Of a DNA stretch of 53,922 bases, positions 46,945 through 53,922 are shown piece by piece. The stretch spans positions 1 to 53,922 of the forward strand of contig CALLMM010000013.1 in assembly GCA_938005745.1 (NCBI GenBank), read 5' to 3'. Source of the stretch: an uncultured Chthonomonadales bacterium (GTDB taxonomy: Bacteria; Armatimonadota; Chthonomonadetes; Chthonomonadales; CAJBBX01). The notes under the pieces were generated by a model. The model saw nothing but the letters and a program-made list of their open reading frames with translations. It was not told the origin of the DNA and made no database searches. The translations under genes were made by a program, and so were the position numbers. Numbering within the stretch: position 1 is the stretch's first letter; every line of letters begins with the position of its first letter.

Positions 46945-49503
46945 CTAATCGTCATCCTGTGCCGGGCGCAGGCGCAGACTGTAGCGCAGGGCGGGCTTGG
47001 GAACGCTGCGACCCTTGATCGCGTGCCAGAGGATGTCGTTGAGCACCTCATCCGGGACAGCGTCCGGCTCCCGGAAGTTGAGGCGCGCGCTGTCCTGTGC
47101 GCGGTAGGCGTTGGGCTTGTTGATCTCAGCGATAATGCGCCGCTCCGGCAGGATAGCGGTGTAGGGCGCATCGTTGGACGGCTTGGGGGAGAAGAAGGCG
47201 AAGGGCGGCGCGACCGCATCGTACTGGTTCATCGGCGGCAGCCCCAGCAGCAGTTCCATCGTGCGCAGCATACTGTCGGTGTTATAGAAGCGGCTGTCTA
47301 TCGTTCCCTTCTCCACGAAGGGGCTGATGACCAGCGCGGGAGAGCGGTGCGCATCCACATGATCGAATCCGTTCTGCGCGTCGTCCTCCAGAATAAAGAT
47401 CGCCGTCTTCTTCCAGTAGGGGCTTTTGCTGACCGCCTCCACCAGCTGCCCGACCGCGTAGTCGTTATCCGCGACCATCGCGCGCGGAGAGGGGGCGTTG
47501 GGACTGGTTCCGCTGGTGTGGTTGCGGGGCAGGCGCACCATCATAAAGCGGGGCAGGTTTCTGTTCTTCACGAACTGATCGAACTCTCGCTTCCAGGCGG
47601 AGATTCGGCTCGGCGCCTGAAACGCGCCGTGTGCGCGCAGCTGGTTGGGGGAGGGGGCGTTATAGATCACCCAGGCGTCGCTGTCGGCGTAGTTCATGTC
47701 GTAGAGGCGAAAGTTGAGATCGGTGCGCCCCAGCAGCGCCTTCTTGGTCGGCGTGTTGCCGACGGCGATCGGCTTGCCGTCCGGTCCCTTCAGTTCGTCG
47801 GCGTAGAAGCTGAGGAAGAAGCCGTAGTTGCGGAACGAGACGTTGTGCTTCAGGCATAGATCCCAGATGTAGCCGCCCGCCGAGCGGGCGACGTCCGGCA
47901 GCCCCAGCAGGTCTACCGGAGAGCCGTTGTTCTGTCCCTCGAAGTCGTAGTTGCGTCCGCGCCGGCTGTAGTTATAGGTGGTGTTGCGCGAGGTGTACTC
48001 GTTGACCATGCCGGAGGTGGACCAGTTCCAGCCGTCTGCTGAGACCTCCGCGCAGGTGTAGAAGTTATCCAGCAGCACGAACCGCTCCGCCAGCGCGTGC
48101 TGGTTCGGGGTCACCTCACGGGGGAAGAGGCAGAGCGAGGGGTCGCCGTTCCCCTGCGGCAGGTCTCCAAAGACCTGATCGTAGGTGCGGTTCTCCTTGA
48201 TGATATAGATGACGTGTTCGATCCCGGGATTGCGGAAGTTCGTGCGCCGATCGGCGATCCGGTTGTTCTCGATCACCTGCGAGGTCTGCAGCTTCAAGCC
48301 GTCCCCGACAGGCGGCTCGATTAGGGAGACGGTGCCCTCCAGGATGTTCAGGAGGTACTGCCCCCAGACTCCCCCCGGTCCGGCGGGCTTGCTGTTGGGG
48401 GTGCGAACGTTGACCCCCTTTGCGCTGGCGACAAACAGCCGCTTCTCCTCCGGGCAGACCGCCGCCGTCGGATACCACCCGGTCGGGATGTAGCCCTCCA
48501 GCTTCTCCTCGTCCAGATCCACCACCGCGACCGCATTCATATCGCCCATGGTGACGAAGAGCGTGCGCTCATCGGGGGAGAGCGCGAGACCGGTCGGCGT
48601 GGCTCCCGGAACGCCCCGCAGGTCATCGGGGCGCATCAGAATGGTGCGCGTTACCCGGTCGGTACGGGTATTGAGGATGCTAACGGTGTCGCTGCCCGCG
48701 TTGGCGACGAAGAGCCGCTCCTGCGCCCGATCCAGCAGCAGCGCCATCGGATTTTCGCCGGTGCGGACGTTGCGGATCACCTTCGCCGCGACGGGGTCTA
48801 TCACGGCGACCACGCCGTCGCGTTCGCTGGTGACGTAGACCTTCTTGTCGGCGTTCGGACCGGCGGTCAGCGCGGCGACGGCGAGCGGGAAGCCGCCCAT
48901 CTCCACCTTCGCGACGACCCGGTTCTGCGCGGTGTCAATGATGCTGACCGTGCCGCGATGGCGGGTATGGACGCTGGAGTCGTTATTGGCGGCGTAGAGG
49001 CGGGAGCCGTCCCGATTGAGCGCAACGCCCGCCACGCAGTTTCTCAGGGCGGCGTTGGGCGCGCCGGAGGGGCTGTTGAGCCGTTGTCCGGTATCGGTCA
49101 GCTTTCCCTCCGGGTCGAGCGTGTAGACCGCAACCTTCTCTTCCGATCCCCGCGCCGCGTAGAGAAGGGTCTTTCCGTCTACCGTCGGACCGAATGCCAG
49201 CCCATAGTAGAGTCCTTCGCGGCTGCCGCCGGAGCGGCTCGCCCCGACCTCGATCTGCGAGACCAGCGCGCCGTCGCGCGCGCTGAGAACGGAGAGAAAC
49301 TGCCGGAAGCCCGCGTTGGTCACCACAATGAACTGGCGGTCGGGGCTGAGGAGCATATTGCAGGGGTAGCTCCCGACGGCGGTATGGGTTCCGCGCGGCG
49401 TGATCGCCTTGCCGGTTACGAGCGGAAGGGGATCCTGGGCGGAGAGGGAGGAGACGGCGCAGAGGGTCAGCGCCGTCATCAGGGCGCAAGTCCTGCGTAT
49501 CAT
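46945..49503 (-). CDS. secreted YVTN beta-propeller fused to phosphoesterase (phospholipase C/acid phosphatase type)
   Basis: The 852-residue protein has a signal peptide (about 1-22, cleavage near LSAQDP). A seven-bladed propeller (about 30-390) shows repeated units such as KKVYVTSERDGVVAVIDP, ERLFVANAGSDTVSILNT and RTLFVTMGDMNAVAVVDLD. The phosphoesterase domain (about 435-790) starts with IEHVIYIIKENRTYDQVFG, where E and N of KENRTYD are metal/active-site residues, and has ILEDDAQNGFDHVDAHR with further metal ligands. The alkaline-phosphatase-like fold is expected. It should release phosphate from organic phosphates outside the cytoplasm. AAAGGA precedes ATG 49503. It is a single-gene unit with a strong terminator. 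Confidence 0.93.
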   Translation of the reverse strand: MIRRTCALMTALTLCAVSSLSAQDPLPLVTGKAITPRGTHTAVGSYPCNMLLSPDRQFIVVTNAGFRQFLSVLSARDGALVSQIEVGASRSGGSREGLYYGLAFGPTVDGKTLLYAARGSEEKVAVYTLDPEGKLTDTGQRLNSPSGAPNAALRNCVAGVALNRDGSRLYAANNDSSVHTRHRGTVSIIDTAQNRVVAKVEMGGFPLAVAALTAGPNADKKVYVTSERDGVVAVIDPVAAKVIRNVRTGENPMALLLDRAQERLFVANAGSDTVSILNTRTDRVTRTILMRPDDLRGVPGATPTGLALSPDERTLFVTMGDMNAVAVVDLDEEKLEGYIPTGWYPTAAVCPEEKRLFVASAKGVNVRTPNSKPAGPGGVWGQYLLNILEGTVSLIEPPVGDGLKLQTSQVIENNRIADRRTNFRNPGIEHVIYIIKENRTYDQVFGDLPQGNGDPSLCLFPREVTPNQHALAERFVLLDNFYTCAEVSADGWNWSTSGMVNEYTSRNTTYNYSRRGRNYDFEGQNNGSPVDLLGLPDVARSAGGYIWDLCLKHNVSFRNYGFFLSFYADELKGPDGKPIAVGNTPTKKALLGRTDLNFRLYDMNYADSDAWVIYNAPSPNQLRAHGAFQAPSRISAWKREFDQFVKNRNLPRFMMVRLPRNHTSGTSPNAPSPRAMVADNDYAVGQLVEAVSKSPYWKKTAIFILEDDAQNGFDHVDAHRSPALVISPFVEKGTIDSRFYNTDSMLRTMELLLGLPPMNQYDAVAPPFAFFSPKPSNDAPYTAILPERRIIAEINKPNAYRAQDSARLNFREPDAVPDEVLNDILWHAIKGRSVPKPALRYSLRLRPAQDDD

Positions 49504-49597
49504 GGGGATATCCTTTCCTGAGTCGCCGCTGCAGGGTGCGCCGGCGTTCGGCGTCATGGGCGCAGCGGAGCGGATTTCCAGTTCATCAGGGGCGGCT

Positions 49598-49888
49598 TCA
49601 GAAACGCAGTTCTATCCACGAATCTTCTATTTTTACGGCGGCGTTCGGAGCCTTCTGCCGTAGAATATCTTCGACAACGCGCGCCAGAATCTCCTGCCGG
49701 CGTCCTCGAAGCCAGCCTTTGCGCGGGCGACCGGCGAGAGCCTCCCACTGCTCCGGAGTGGGGATGAAGATGTCCACGCCCACGGTCGAAAACTCCCAGC
49801 CGAACGCGAGCCGTCTCCCTCTGCCCTCGCGGTAGGTGATCGTTCCCCCGCGTCCCGCCTGCGTAATCTCAACCTGAAAGTCCGACAT
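49598..49888 (-). CDS. small protein of unknown function overlapping argF
   Basis: The 96-residue protein is not recognised. It starts MSDFQVEITQAGRGGTITY and has a mixed beta pattern with EFSTVGVDIFIPTPEQW, a basic middle (RPRKGWLRGRRQEILARVVED) and a C-terminal strand EDSWIELRF. It overlaps the end of the ornithine carbamoyltransferase gene by 20 bases and has GGAGGCAGAGG just before its ATG, so it is translationally coupled to that gene. It has no signal peptide. Possible function: unknown; an arginine-related role is suggested only by position. Confidence 0.75.
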   Translation of the reverse strand: MSDFQVEITQAGRGGTITYREGRGRRLAFGWEFSTVGVDIFIPTPEQWEALAGRPRKGWLRGRRQEILARVVEDILRQKAPNAAVKIEDSWIELRF

Positions 49889-50894
49889 CCTCTGCCTCCA
49901 TTCCCATCAGCAGGAGCAGGATCGCTTTCTGCGCGTGCAGGCGGTTCTCCGCCTGATCGAAGACGACCGACTGCGGTCCGTCCACCACCTCATCGGTCAC
50001 CTCGTCGCCCCGATGCGCGGGCAGACAGTGCATGAAGATCGCGTCGGGGGCGGCGCGGGACATCAGCGCGGCGTTTACCTGATAGGCGCGAAACGCCTGA
50101 ATGCGCGCAAGCTGCTCGTGCTCATGTCCCATGCTCGTCCAGACATCGGTGTAGAGGATGTCGGCTCCCTCCGCCGCCGCGTTGTAGTCGGTGATGATCT
50201 GGATGGCGGAGGCGTCTGGATCGGCATCGGGGTCCTCGCCCGCCAGTTGACGCGCCTGCCGGACGATCTCCTCCAGAGGGAAGTAGCCCTTCGGACAGGC
50301 GACGGCGACGGAGATCCCGACCTGCGCGCAGCCCAGAAGCAGGGAGTGCAGGACGTTGTTGCCGTCTCCGATCCATGCCAGCCTCAGCCCCTGCAGCCTG
50401 CCCTTCTTCTGTTGAATCGTCAGCAGGTCCGCCAGTATCTGGCAGGGATGTTCGCGGTCGCTCAAGCCGTTGATGACCGGAATACGGCAGTTGTCGCGCA
50501 GCTGGATCAGCGTGCTGTGCGCGTGCACCCGCGCCATGACCGCATCCGCCCACCGTTCGAGATTGCGCGCCACGTCCGGCACCGACTCGCGCGTTCCCAG
50601 CCCGATCTCCGCCGGACCGAGCGCGACCGCCGCGCCGCCAAGCTGCCGCATACCCAGTTCAAAGGTGACCCGCGTGCGCAGACTGGGCTTCTCGAAGATC
50701 ATCGCCAGCGATCGGGGATAGGCATAGCGAAGAGTATATTCTCGCCGACGGTGCATATCGCACAGCAGCTGCCCGAGCTGCAGAATCCCTGAAATCTGTT
50801 CGCGGTTCAGGTCCGCCATCGAGAGCAGGCTCTTCCCGCGAAGGTTCAGGGCGTCCTGGTGCAGGATGGTCTCCACCGCTGGTCTCTGCTGCAT
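49869..50894 (-). CDS. argF: ornithine carbamoyltransferase
   Basis: The 341-residue enzyme makes citrulline from ornithine and carbamoyl phosphate in arginine synthesis. Carbamoyl phosphate binds at EKPSLRTRVTFE (69-79; the usual STRTR reads SLRTR) and at HPCQ (149-152). Ornithine binding uses the DVWTSMGHE segment and HCLPAHRGDE (289-298). It is slightly longer than many OTCs because of an N-terminal extension of about 15 residues and an Asp-rich loop (EDPDADPDAS, 220-229). No other arginine gene is in the window. A 96-residue gene overlaps its end. Upstream lies a MITE-like element, copy C. Confidence 0.96.
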   Translation of the reverse strand: MQQRPAVETILHQDALNLRGKSLLSMADLNREQISGILQLGQLLCDMHRRREYTLRYAYPRSLAMIFEKPSLRTRVTFELGMRQLGGAAVALGPAEIGLGTRESVPDVARNLERWADAVMARVHAHSTLIQLRDNCRIPVINGLSDREHPCQILADLLTIQQKKGRLQGLRLAWIGDGNNVLHSLLLGCAQVGISVAVACPKGYFPLEEIVRQARQLAGEDPDADPDASAIQIITDYNAAAEGADILYTDVWTSMGHEHEQLARIQAFRAYQVNAALMSRAAPDAIFMHCLPAHRGDEVTDEVVDGPQSVVFDQAENRLHAQKAILLLLMGMEAEDVGLSG

Positions 50895-50961
50895 GTATGT
50901 CTCTCCCTCTGTGATGGCGTATTCGCCCGTCAGACGCCAGACACCGTATTCGTGCCGGTCG

Positions 50962-51075
50962 AAGATTGCTTCGCTGCGCTCGCAATGACAGGTTGAGGAC
51001 GTGCTGCACGTAACTGGAACGTAGAACGTCCCAGCCTGTCATTGCGCGGGAGCGTCAGCGACCGAAGCGATCTCG
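50962..51075. mobile_element. MITE-like element, copy C, with terminal inverted repeats
   Basis: The left end AGATTGCTTCGCTGCGCTCG continues to CAATGACA (to 50990). The right end TGTCATTGCGCGGGAGCGTC continues through GACCGAAGCGATCTC (51037-51075), in inverted orientation. The spacer holds GACGTGCTGCACGTAACTGG, which matches the complement of the copy B spacer with few changes. It fills the gap of about 350 bases between argF and the GH51 gene. No gene is seen in it. Confidence 0.85.
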
Positions 51076-51084
51076 CAGCCAGCG

Positions 51085-51135
51085 TCACGTAACGGCGTGA
51101 CGGCTTCGCCGCCTGCGGCGCAGCGTGAGCTATCC
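51085..51135. repeat. short GC-rich inverted repeats next to element C
   Basis: CGTCACG-TAA-CGGCGTGACGG contains the pairing CGTCACG/CGTGACG (51084-51101), and CGGCTTCGCCG follows nearby with GCCTGCGGCG. They may form small hairpins in the leader of the GH51 gene or belong to the repeat element. Confidence 0.35.
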
Positions 51136-51243
51136 CATTCGCATCTGCCGCCCGATTCTCCTGCCTGCTGCGGGAAGGAGTCGCCGCAGGCGCGCAAAAC
51201 TTTAGGATGAATGAACGATCCGAAAGGAGACCCGCTGAAACCG

Positions 51244-52716
51244 ATGGCACAGGCTACGCTGACGATTCTGCCGGAGACGCTGGGGACGATCTCTCCGCTG
51301 CTGCACGGACACTTCGCCGAACATCTGGGACGCTGCTGCTATGACGGACTCTGGGTGGGAACAGACTCGCCGATCCCCAACCGGGGCGGGTTCCGCACCG
51401 ATCTTCTGACCGCGCTGCGCGAGGTCGGCATTCCCATTCTGCGCTGGCCCGGCGGCTGCTTCGCCGACACCTACCACTGGCGCGACGGCATCGGACCGCG
51501 CGCATCGCGCCCCCGCTCCCTCGCCGAAAGCTGCGGGCTGCGCGTAGTGGAGGATAATCAACTGGGGACGCATGAGTTCATCCATCTCTGCCGGGAGATC
51601 GGCGCAGAACCCTACCTTGCCGGAAATGTCGGCTCCGGCTCGCCGCAGGAGATGATGGACTGGATTCACTACTGCAACGGCAGTCTGGACACCACGCTGG
51701 CGCGGGAGCGCGCCGCCAACGGACACCCGGAGCCGATGAACGTGCGCTATTGGGGCGTCGGCAACGAAAACTGGGGCTGCGGCGGCAACTACGAGGCGAC
51801 GGACTACGCGAAGGAGTTCCGCCGATACGCCACCTTTCTGAAGATGGCGGATCCGTCCGTCGAACTGATCGCTTGCGGGCACAGCGACCGGACATGGAAT
51901 CTGCGGGTCGTGGAGACCCTGCGCAACCATTCGGGCTATCTGGATCACCTGTCGGTGCACCGCTACTACTCGGCGGGGCGCGCCACCGTCTTCACGGACG
52001 AGGAGTACTATCAGCTCATGCGCGCCGGGGAGCTGGTTGAGGAGGATATCCGCTACACCGACGAGATTCTGCGGTTCTTCATGGCGGGACGCCGGCAGGT
52101 CGGGATCGCGTTTGACGAGTGGGGCGTCTGGCACCCGGAGGCGCGGGGCGAGGTGAACTACGAGGAGCCGAGCACGCAGCGCGACGCGGTCTCGGCGGCG
52201 GGGGTGCTGGATACGTTTCAGCGGTGGTGCGCCCGCGTCAGCATGGCGAATATGGCGCAGATCGTCAACGTCCTGCAGTGCCTGGCGCAGACGGACGGGG
52301 AGAAGATGTGGGTCACGCCCACCTATCACGTCTTCCGGCTCTATCGGGCGCATCGGGGCGCGCAGGCGCTGCGCGTGGAGGTGGAAACGCCGACGGTGGA
52401 CGCGCAGCCGCTCTCCGGCTATCGCGCCGGTCTGCTGCCGCTGATCACCGCCTCCGCCTCCCGTAGAGAGGGAAGCGTGGCGGTTACCCTGACCAACCGC
52501 CACCGCACAGAGGCGATGGAGGTGAAGATCGTCCTGCGCGACGGCAGGTTCGGCGCGGGCGCGCTGGAGACGGTCGCCGCTCCGGCGGAAGCCGTCAACT
52601 CCGCCGAACAGCCGGACAACGTCACGCTGAGGTCACAGCCCCTCGCCGCGGCGGGCGACTCCCTCACGCTTGCACTGCCTCCCTGCTCCGTGCAGACCCT
52701 TGTCGTGGAGGCGTAG
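51244..52716 (+). CDS. alpha-L-arabinofuranosidase, glycoside hydrolase family 51
   Basis: The 490-residue enzyme removes arabinofuranosyl side chains by a retaining mechanism. The start of the barrel shows ISPLLHGHFAEHLGRC, then RWPGGCFADTYHW. Acid/base E175 is in GVGNENWGCGG and nucleophile E292 in IAFDEWGVW. The C-terminal beta-sandwich runs from about 380. No signal peptide is visible, so it is intracellular and acts on imported arabino-oligosaccharides. The start is uncertain: ATG 51244 has AAAGGAG 14 bases upstream, and an in-frame ATG at 51211 would add 11 residues. No L-arabinose isomerase genes are near. Confidence 0.96.
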   Translation: MAQATLTILPETLGTISPLLHGHFAEHLGRCCYDGLWVGTDSPIPNRGGFRTDLLTALREVGIPILRWPGGCFADTYHWRDGIGPRASRPRSLAESCGLRVVEDNQLGTHEFIHLCREIGAEPYLAGNVGSGSPQEMMDWIHYCNGSLDTTLARERAANGHPEPMNVRYWGVGNENWGCGGNYEATDYAKEFRRYATFLKMADPSVELIACGHSDRTWNLRVVETLRNHSGYLDHLSVHRYYSAGRATVFTDEEYYQLMRAGELVEEDIRYTDEILRFFMAGRRQVGIAFDEWGVWHPEARGEVNYEEPSTQRDAVSAAGVLDTFQRWCARVSMANMAQIVNVLQCLAQTDGEKMWVTPTYHVFRLYRAHRGAQALRVEVETPTVDAQPLSGYRAGLLPLITASASRREGSVAVTLTNRHRTEAMEVKIVLRDGRFGAGALETVAAPAEAVNSAEQPDNVTLRSQPLAAAGDSLTLALPPCSVQTLVVEA

Positions 52717-52728
52717 ACCGGAGACCGG

Positions 52729-52757
52729 GCGGAGTGTCCGATGAAAGGACACTCCGC
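52729..52757. terminator. strong hairpin between convergent GH51 and methyltransferase genes
   Basis: GCGGAGTGTCC (52729-52739) pairs perfectly with GGACACTCCGC (52747-52757) across GATGAAA. No U tract follows on either strand. Confidence 0.75.
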
Positions 52758-52768
52758 TCAAGGCGCAT

Positions 52769-53668
52769 TCAGTCGGGACGGGACGGCTGTTCGGCGGACA
52801 GATAGCGCGCCCGTTGTTCAAAGAGGAGCGCAAGCTGCTGTTCGCTCCGCGTGGAGATATCGTAGTTGGCGATGAACAACTCCCTGCCCGGCTTTGCCCC
52901 GGGCTGTTTGTAGTTGTTCATTCCGTACTGCAGTTCCCACTCCATCATGCAGGCGTCCTGAAACAGTCTTCGTACCTCCGGGCAGTCGTCATAGGTGATC
53001 AGCCAGCGGTGAGGGCAGGACTGTATGACCTGCGCAAATCGTTCATGGTCAAACTGCAGGTGCAGATCCCCGCGACGCCCGTACAGACGTGACTGCGTTG
53101 CGGAAAAGTAGGGCGGATCCAGAAAGAGGAACACATCTTCGCCGGGAGCGTTCACCAACTCGGCGTAGTCCCTGTGGGTGATGCGAACACCCTGAAGCGC
53201 TCTGGATGCCTCTTCCAGAGCGCGAATGGACGACAGGGTGAATCGTCCATGAAAAGCCTGCTTGGAGTAACCGCCCGAGTCTACGGTTCCCGAAAAGGTG
53301 ATGCGATTGAGCACGAAGAAGCGCACGGCGCGTTCAAACTCGCTGCCCTCGCCATACCGCTCCACCAGTTCGTAGAAGAGCTTGCGCCCGTCCACAGCGG
53401 TCTCTTTGATCTGCCTGACCGCCGCTGCCAGTGCGCTGACATCGGACTGCGCCGTCCTCCAGAAGCAGTACAGTTCGTAGTTCAGATCGTTGATCCAGAA
53501 GGCGCGGTCCGGGAATAGCTGTCGTATGCGGAAGAAGACAGAGCCGCCGCCAGCCATCGGTTCACGGTATTCGCTAAACGGAGGGATCAGCGCGGCGATG
53601 CGTTCCAGAGCGCGAGATTTTCCGCCCGGAAACCGCAGCGGGCTTTTGATAAAATGATTATGCGCCAC
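52769..53668 (-). CDS. D12-class adenine-specific DNA methyltransferase (Dam/MboI/EcoRV type)
   Basis: The 299-residue protein adds a methyl group to N6 of adenine in a short DNA site. The N-terminal SPLRFPGGKSRALERI resembles the start of Dam-family enzymes. The AdoMet motif is EPMAGGGSVFFRI (36-48) and the catalytic motif D184-P-P-Y187 is in LFLDPPYFSATQSRLYG. A helical recognition region lies between (about 85-165). The start overlaps the end of the upstream gene by 11 bases, so they are coupled. A restriction partner is likely, but an orphan regulatory methylase is possible. The recognition site cannot be read from sequence alone; GATC and CATG are both common in the window. Confidence 0.95.
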   Translation of the reverse strand: MAHNHFIKSPLRFPGGKSRALERIAALIPPFSEYREPMAGGGSVFFRIRQLFPDRAFWINDLNYELYCFWRTAQSDVSALAAAVRQIKETAVDGRKLFYELVERYGEGSEFERAVRFFVLNRITFSGTVDSGGYSKQAFHGRFTLSSIRALEEASRALQGVRITHRDYAELVNAPGEDVFLFLDPPYFSATQSRLYGRRGDLHLQFDHERFAQVIQSCPHRWLITYDDCPEVRRLFQDACMMEWELQYGMNNYKQPGAKPGRELFIANYDISTRSEQQLALLFEQRARYLSAEQPSRPD

Positions 53669-53922
53669 TTTGCATCCCTTCCAGGATCACCTGAATATCC
53701 AGACGTCTTGCTTCTTCATTCAGCCACTTCAGTATACTCTGTTTTCTCGCCGGCAGTTTAATAGAATCGGTCAAAGAGGATAAGGACTGTCCATCTGTGG
53801 GCAGCATACAACTGCCCACGAATTTGGCGCTGGTTACCCGCAAACGCACAGAGCACTTCCGTTCTTTCCCGTCGTGAATCACGGACGCAAACTGGGAGTA
53901 CAGGAGCAGCTTGAATAACCCG
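53658..53922 (-). CDS. partial gene upstream of and overlapping the methyltransferase, possible restriction endonuclease
   Basis: The frame is open to the window edge, giving at least 87 residues of the C-terminal end: the visible part reads LFKLLLYSQFASVIHDGKE at its start and ends LDIQVILEGMQSGA. It is basic and contains RLRVTSAKFVGSC and LPARKQSILKWLNEEARRL. A GTG at 53882 could be a start but the upstream codons are open and look coding, so the gene is probably longer. Because it overlaps an adenine methyltransferase start by 11 bases, a restriction endonuclease is the first guess. A domain match was not recognised. Confidence 0.55.
   Translation of the reverse strand, partial: GLFKLLLYSQFASVIHDGKERKCSVRLRVTSAKFVGSCMLPTDGQSLSSLTDSIKLPARKQSILKWLNEEARRLDIQVILEGMQSGA

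Noticed and set aside
52769..53668. Assigning the methyltransferase to GATC (Dam) specificity
   Set aside because: Several specificities occur in this class, and GATC is frequent in the window, which neither proves nor excludes it.

Overview
The window looks like chromosome from a GC-rich, Gram-negative-type (diderm) bacterium, most probably of the phylum Armatimonadota. The main clue is the 290-residue pseudopilin at the left end. It combines the prepilin leader [20 protein letters not shown], the following LFPVFAQAR stretch and a C-terminal H-x9-DG motif, a combination very common in that phylum. An outer-membrane-like beta-barrel protein and many secreted proteins with signal peptides fit an outer membrane. 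This placement is inference, because no rRNA is present.

Layout. 1-2636: pseudopilin, a tiny poly-valine membrane protein and a site-2-type protease. 2694-5405 (minus): uvrB and a pabA/trpG-type glutamine amidotransferase. 5650-13092 (plus): two sugar-type ABC permeases flanking a 1104-residue secreted glycosidase-like protein, then an unknown protein and a family 2 glycosyltransferase. 18145-13097 (minus): a second giant secreted glycosidase-like protein, a sugar isomerase-like TIM barrel and a medium-chain dehydrogenase. 18410-20489: galT and a Gfo/Idh/MocA oxidoreductase. 20526-27177: nhaA, a hybrid PAS histidine kinase, a secreted beta-propeller and an NlpC/P60 peptidase. 27269-31634: GH38 alpha-mannosidase, GNAT acetyltransferase and a papain-like peptidase. 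31770-36008: a lone atpG, an ECF sigma/anti-sigma pair and an oligoendopeptidase F. 42766-36079 (minus): a URO-D-family protein, a secreted GH-like protein and a GH2 beta-galactosidase. 43118-46870: tRNA-Lys, a CaCA-type cation/proton exchanger, a barrel protein, a 71-residue unknown and an MFS transporter. 46945-50894 (minus): a propeller-phosphoesterase fusion, a 96-residue unknown and ornithine carbamoyltransferase. 51244-53922: GH51 arabinofuranosidase, then a D12-class adenine DNA methyltransferase overlapping a gene cut by the window edge.

The theme is breakdown and import of plant- or glycan-derived sugars. Enzymes for galactosides, mannosides and arabinosides, galactose-1-phosphate handling and sugar-type permeases are spread over several operons, interleaved with housekeeping genes. 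No ABC ATPase or substrate-binding protein is in the window.

Three intergenic regions carry one family of short inverted-repeat elements (near 21930, 42980 and 51020) that looks like a MITE. Several convergent gene pairs are separated by strong hairpins without a U tract, while other gene ends have classical U-tract terminators. I see no rRNA, CRISPR array, transposase gene or prophage. The less expected items are the MITE-like family, a binding-like module shared by the two giant secreted proteins, the stand-alone atpG, and the possible restriction-modification locus at the right edge. None of these by itself proves a new system.
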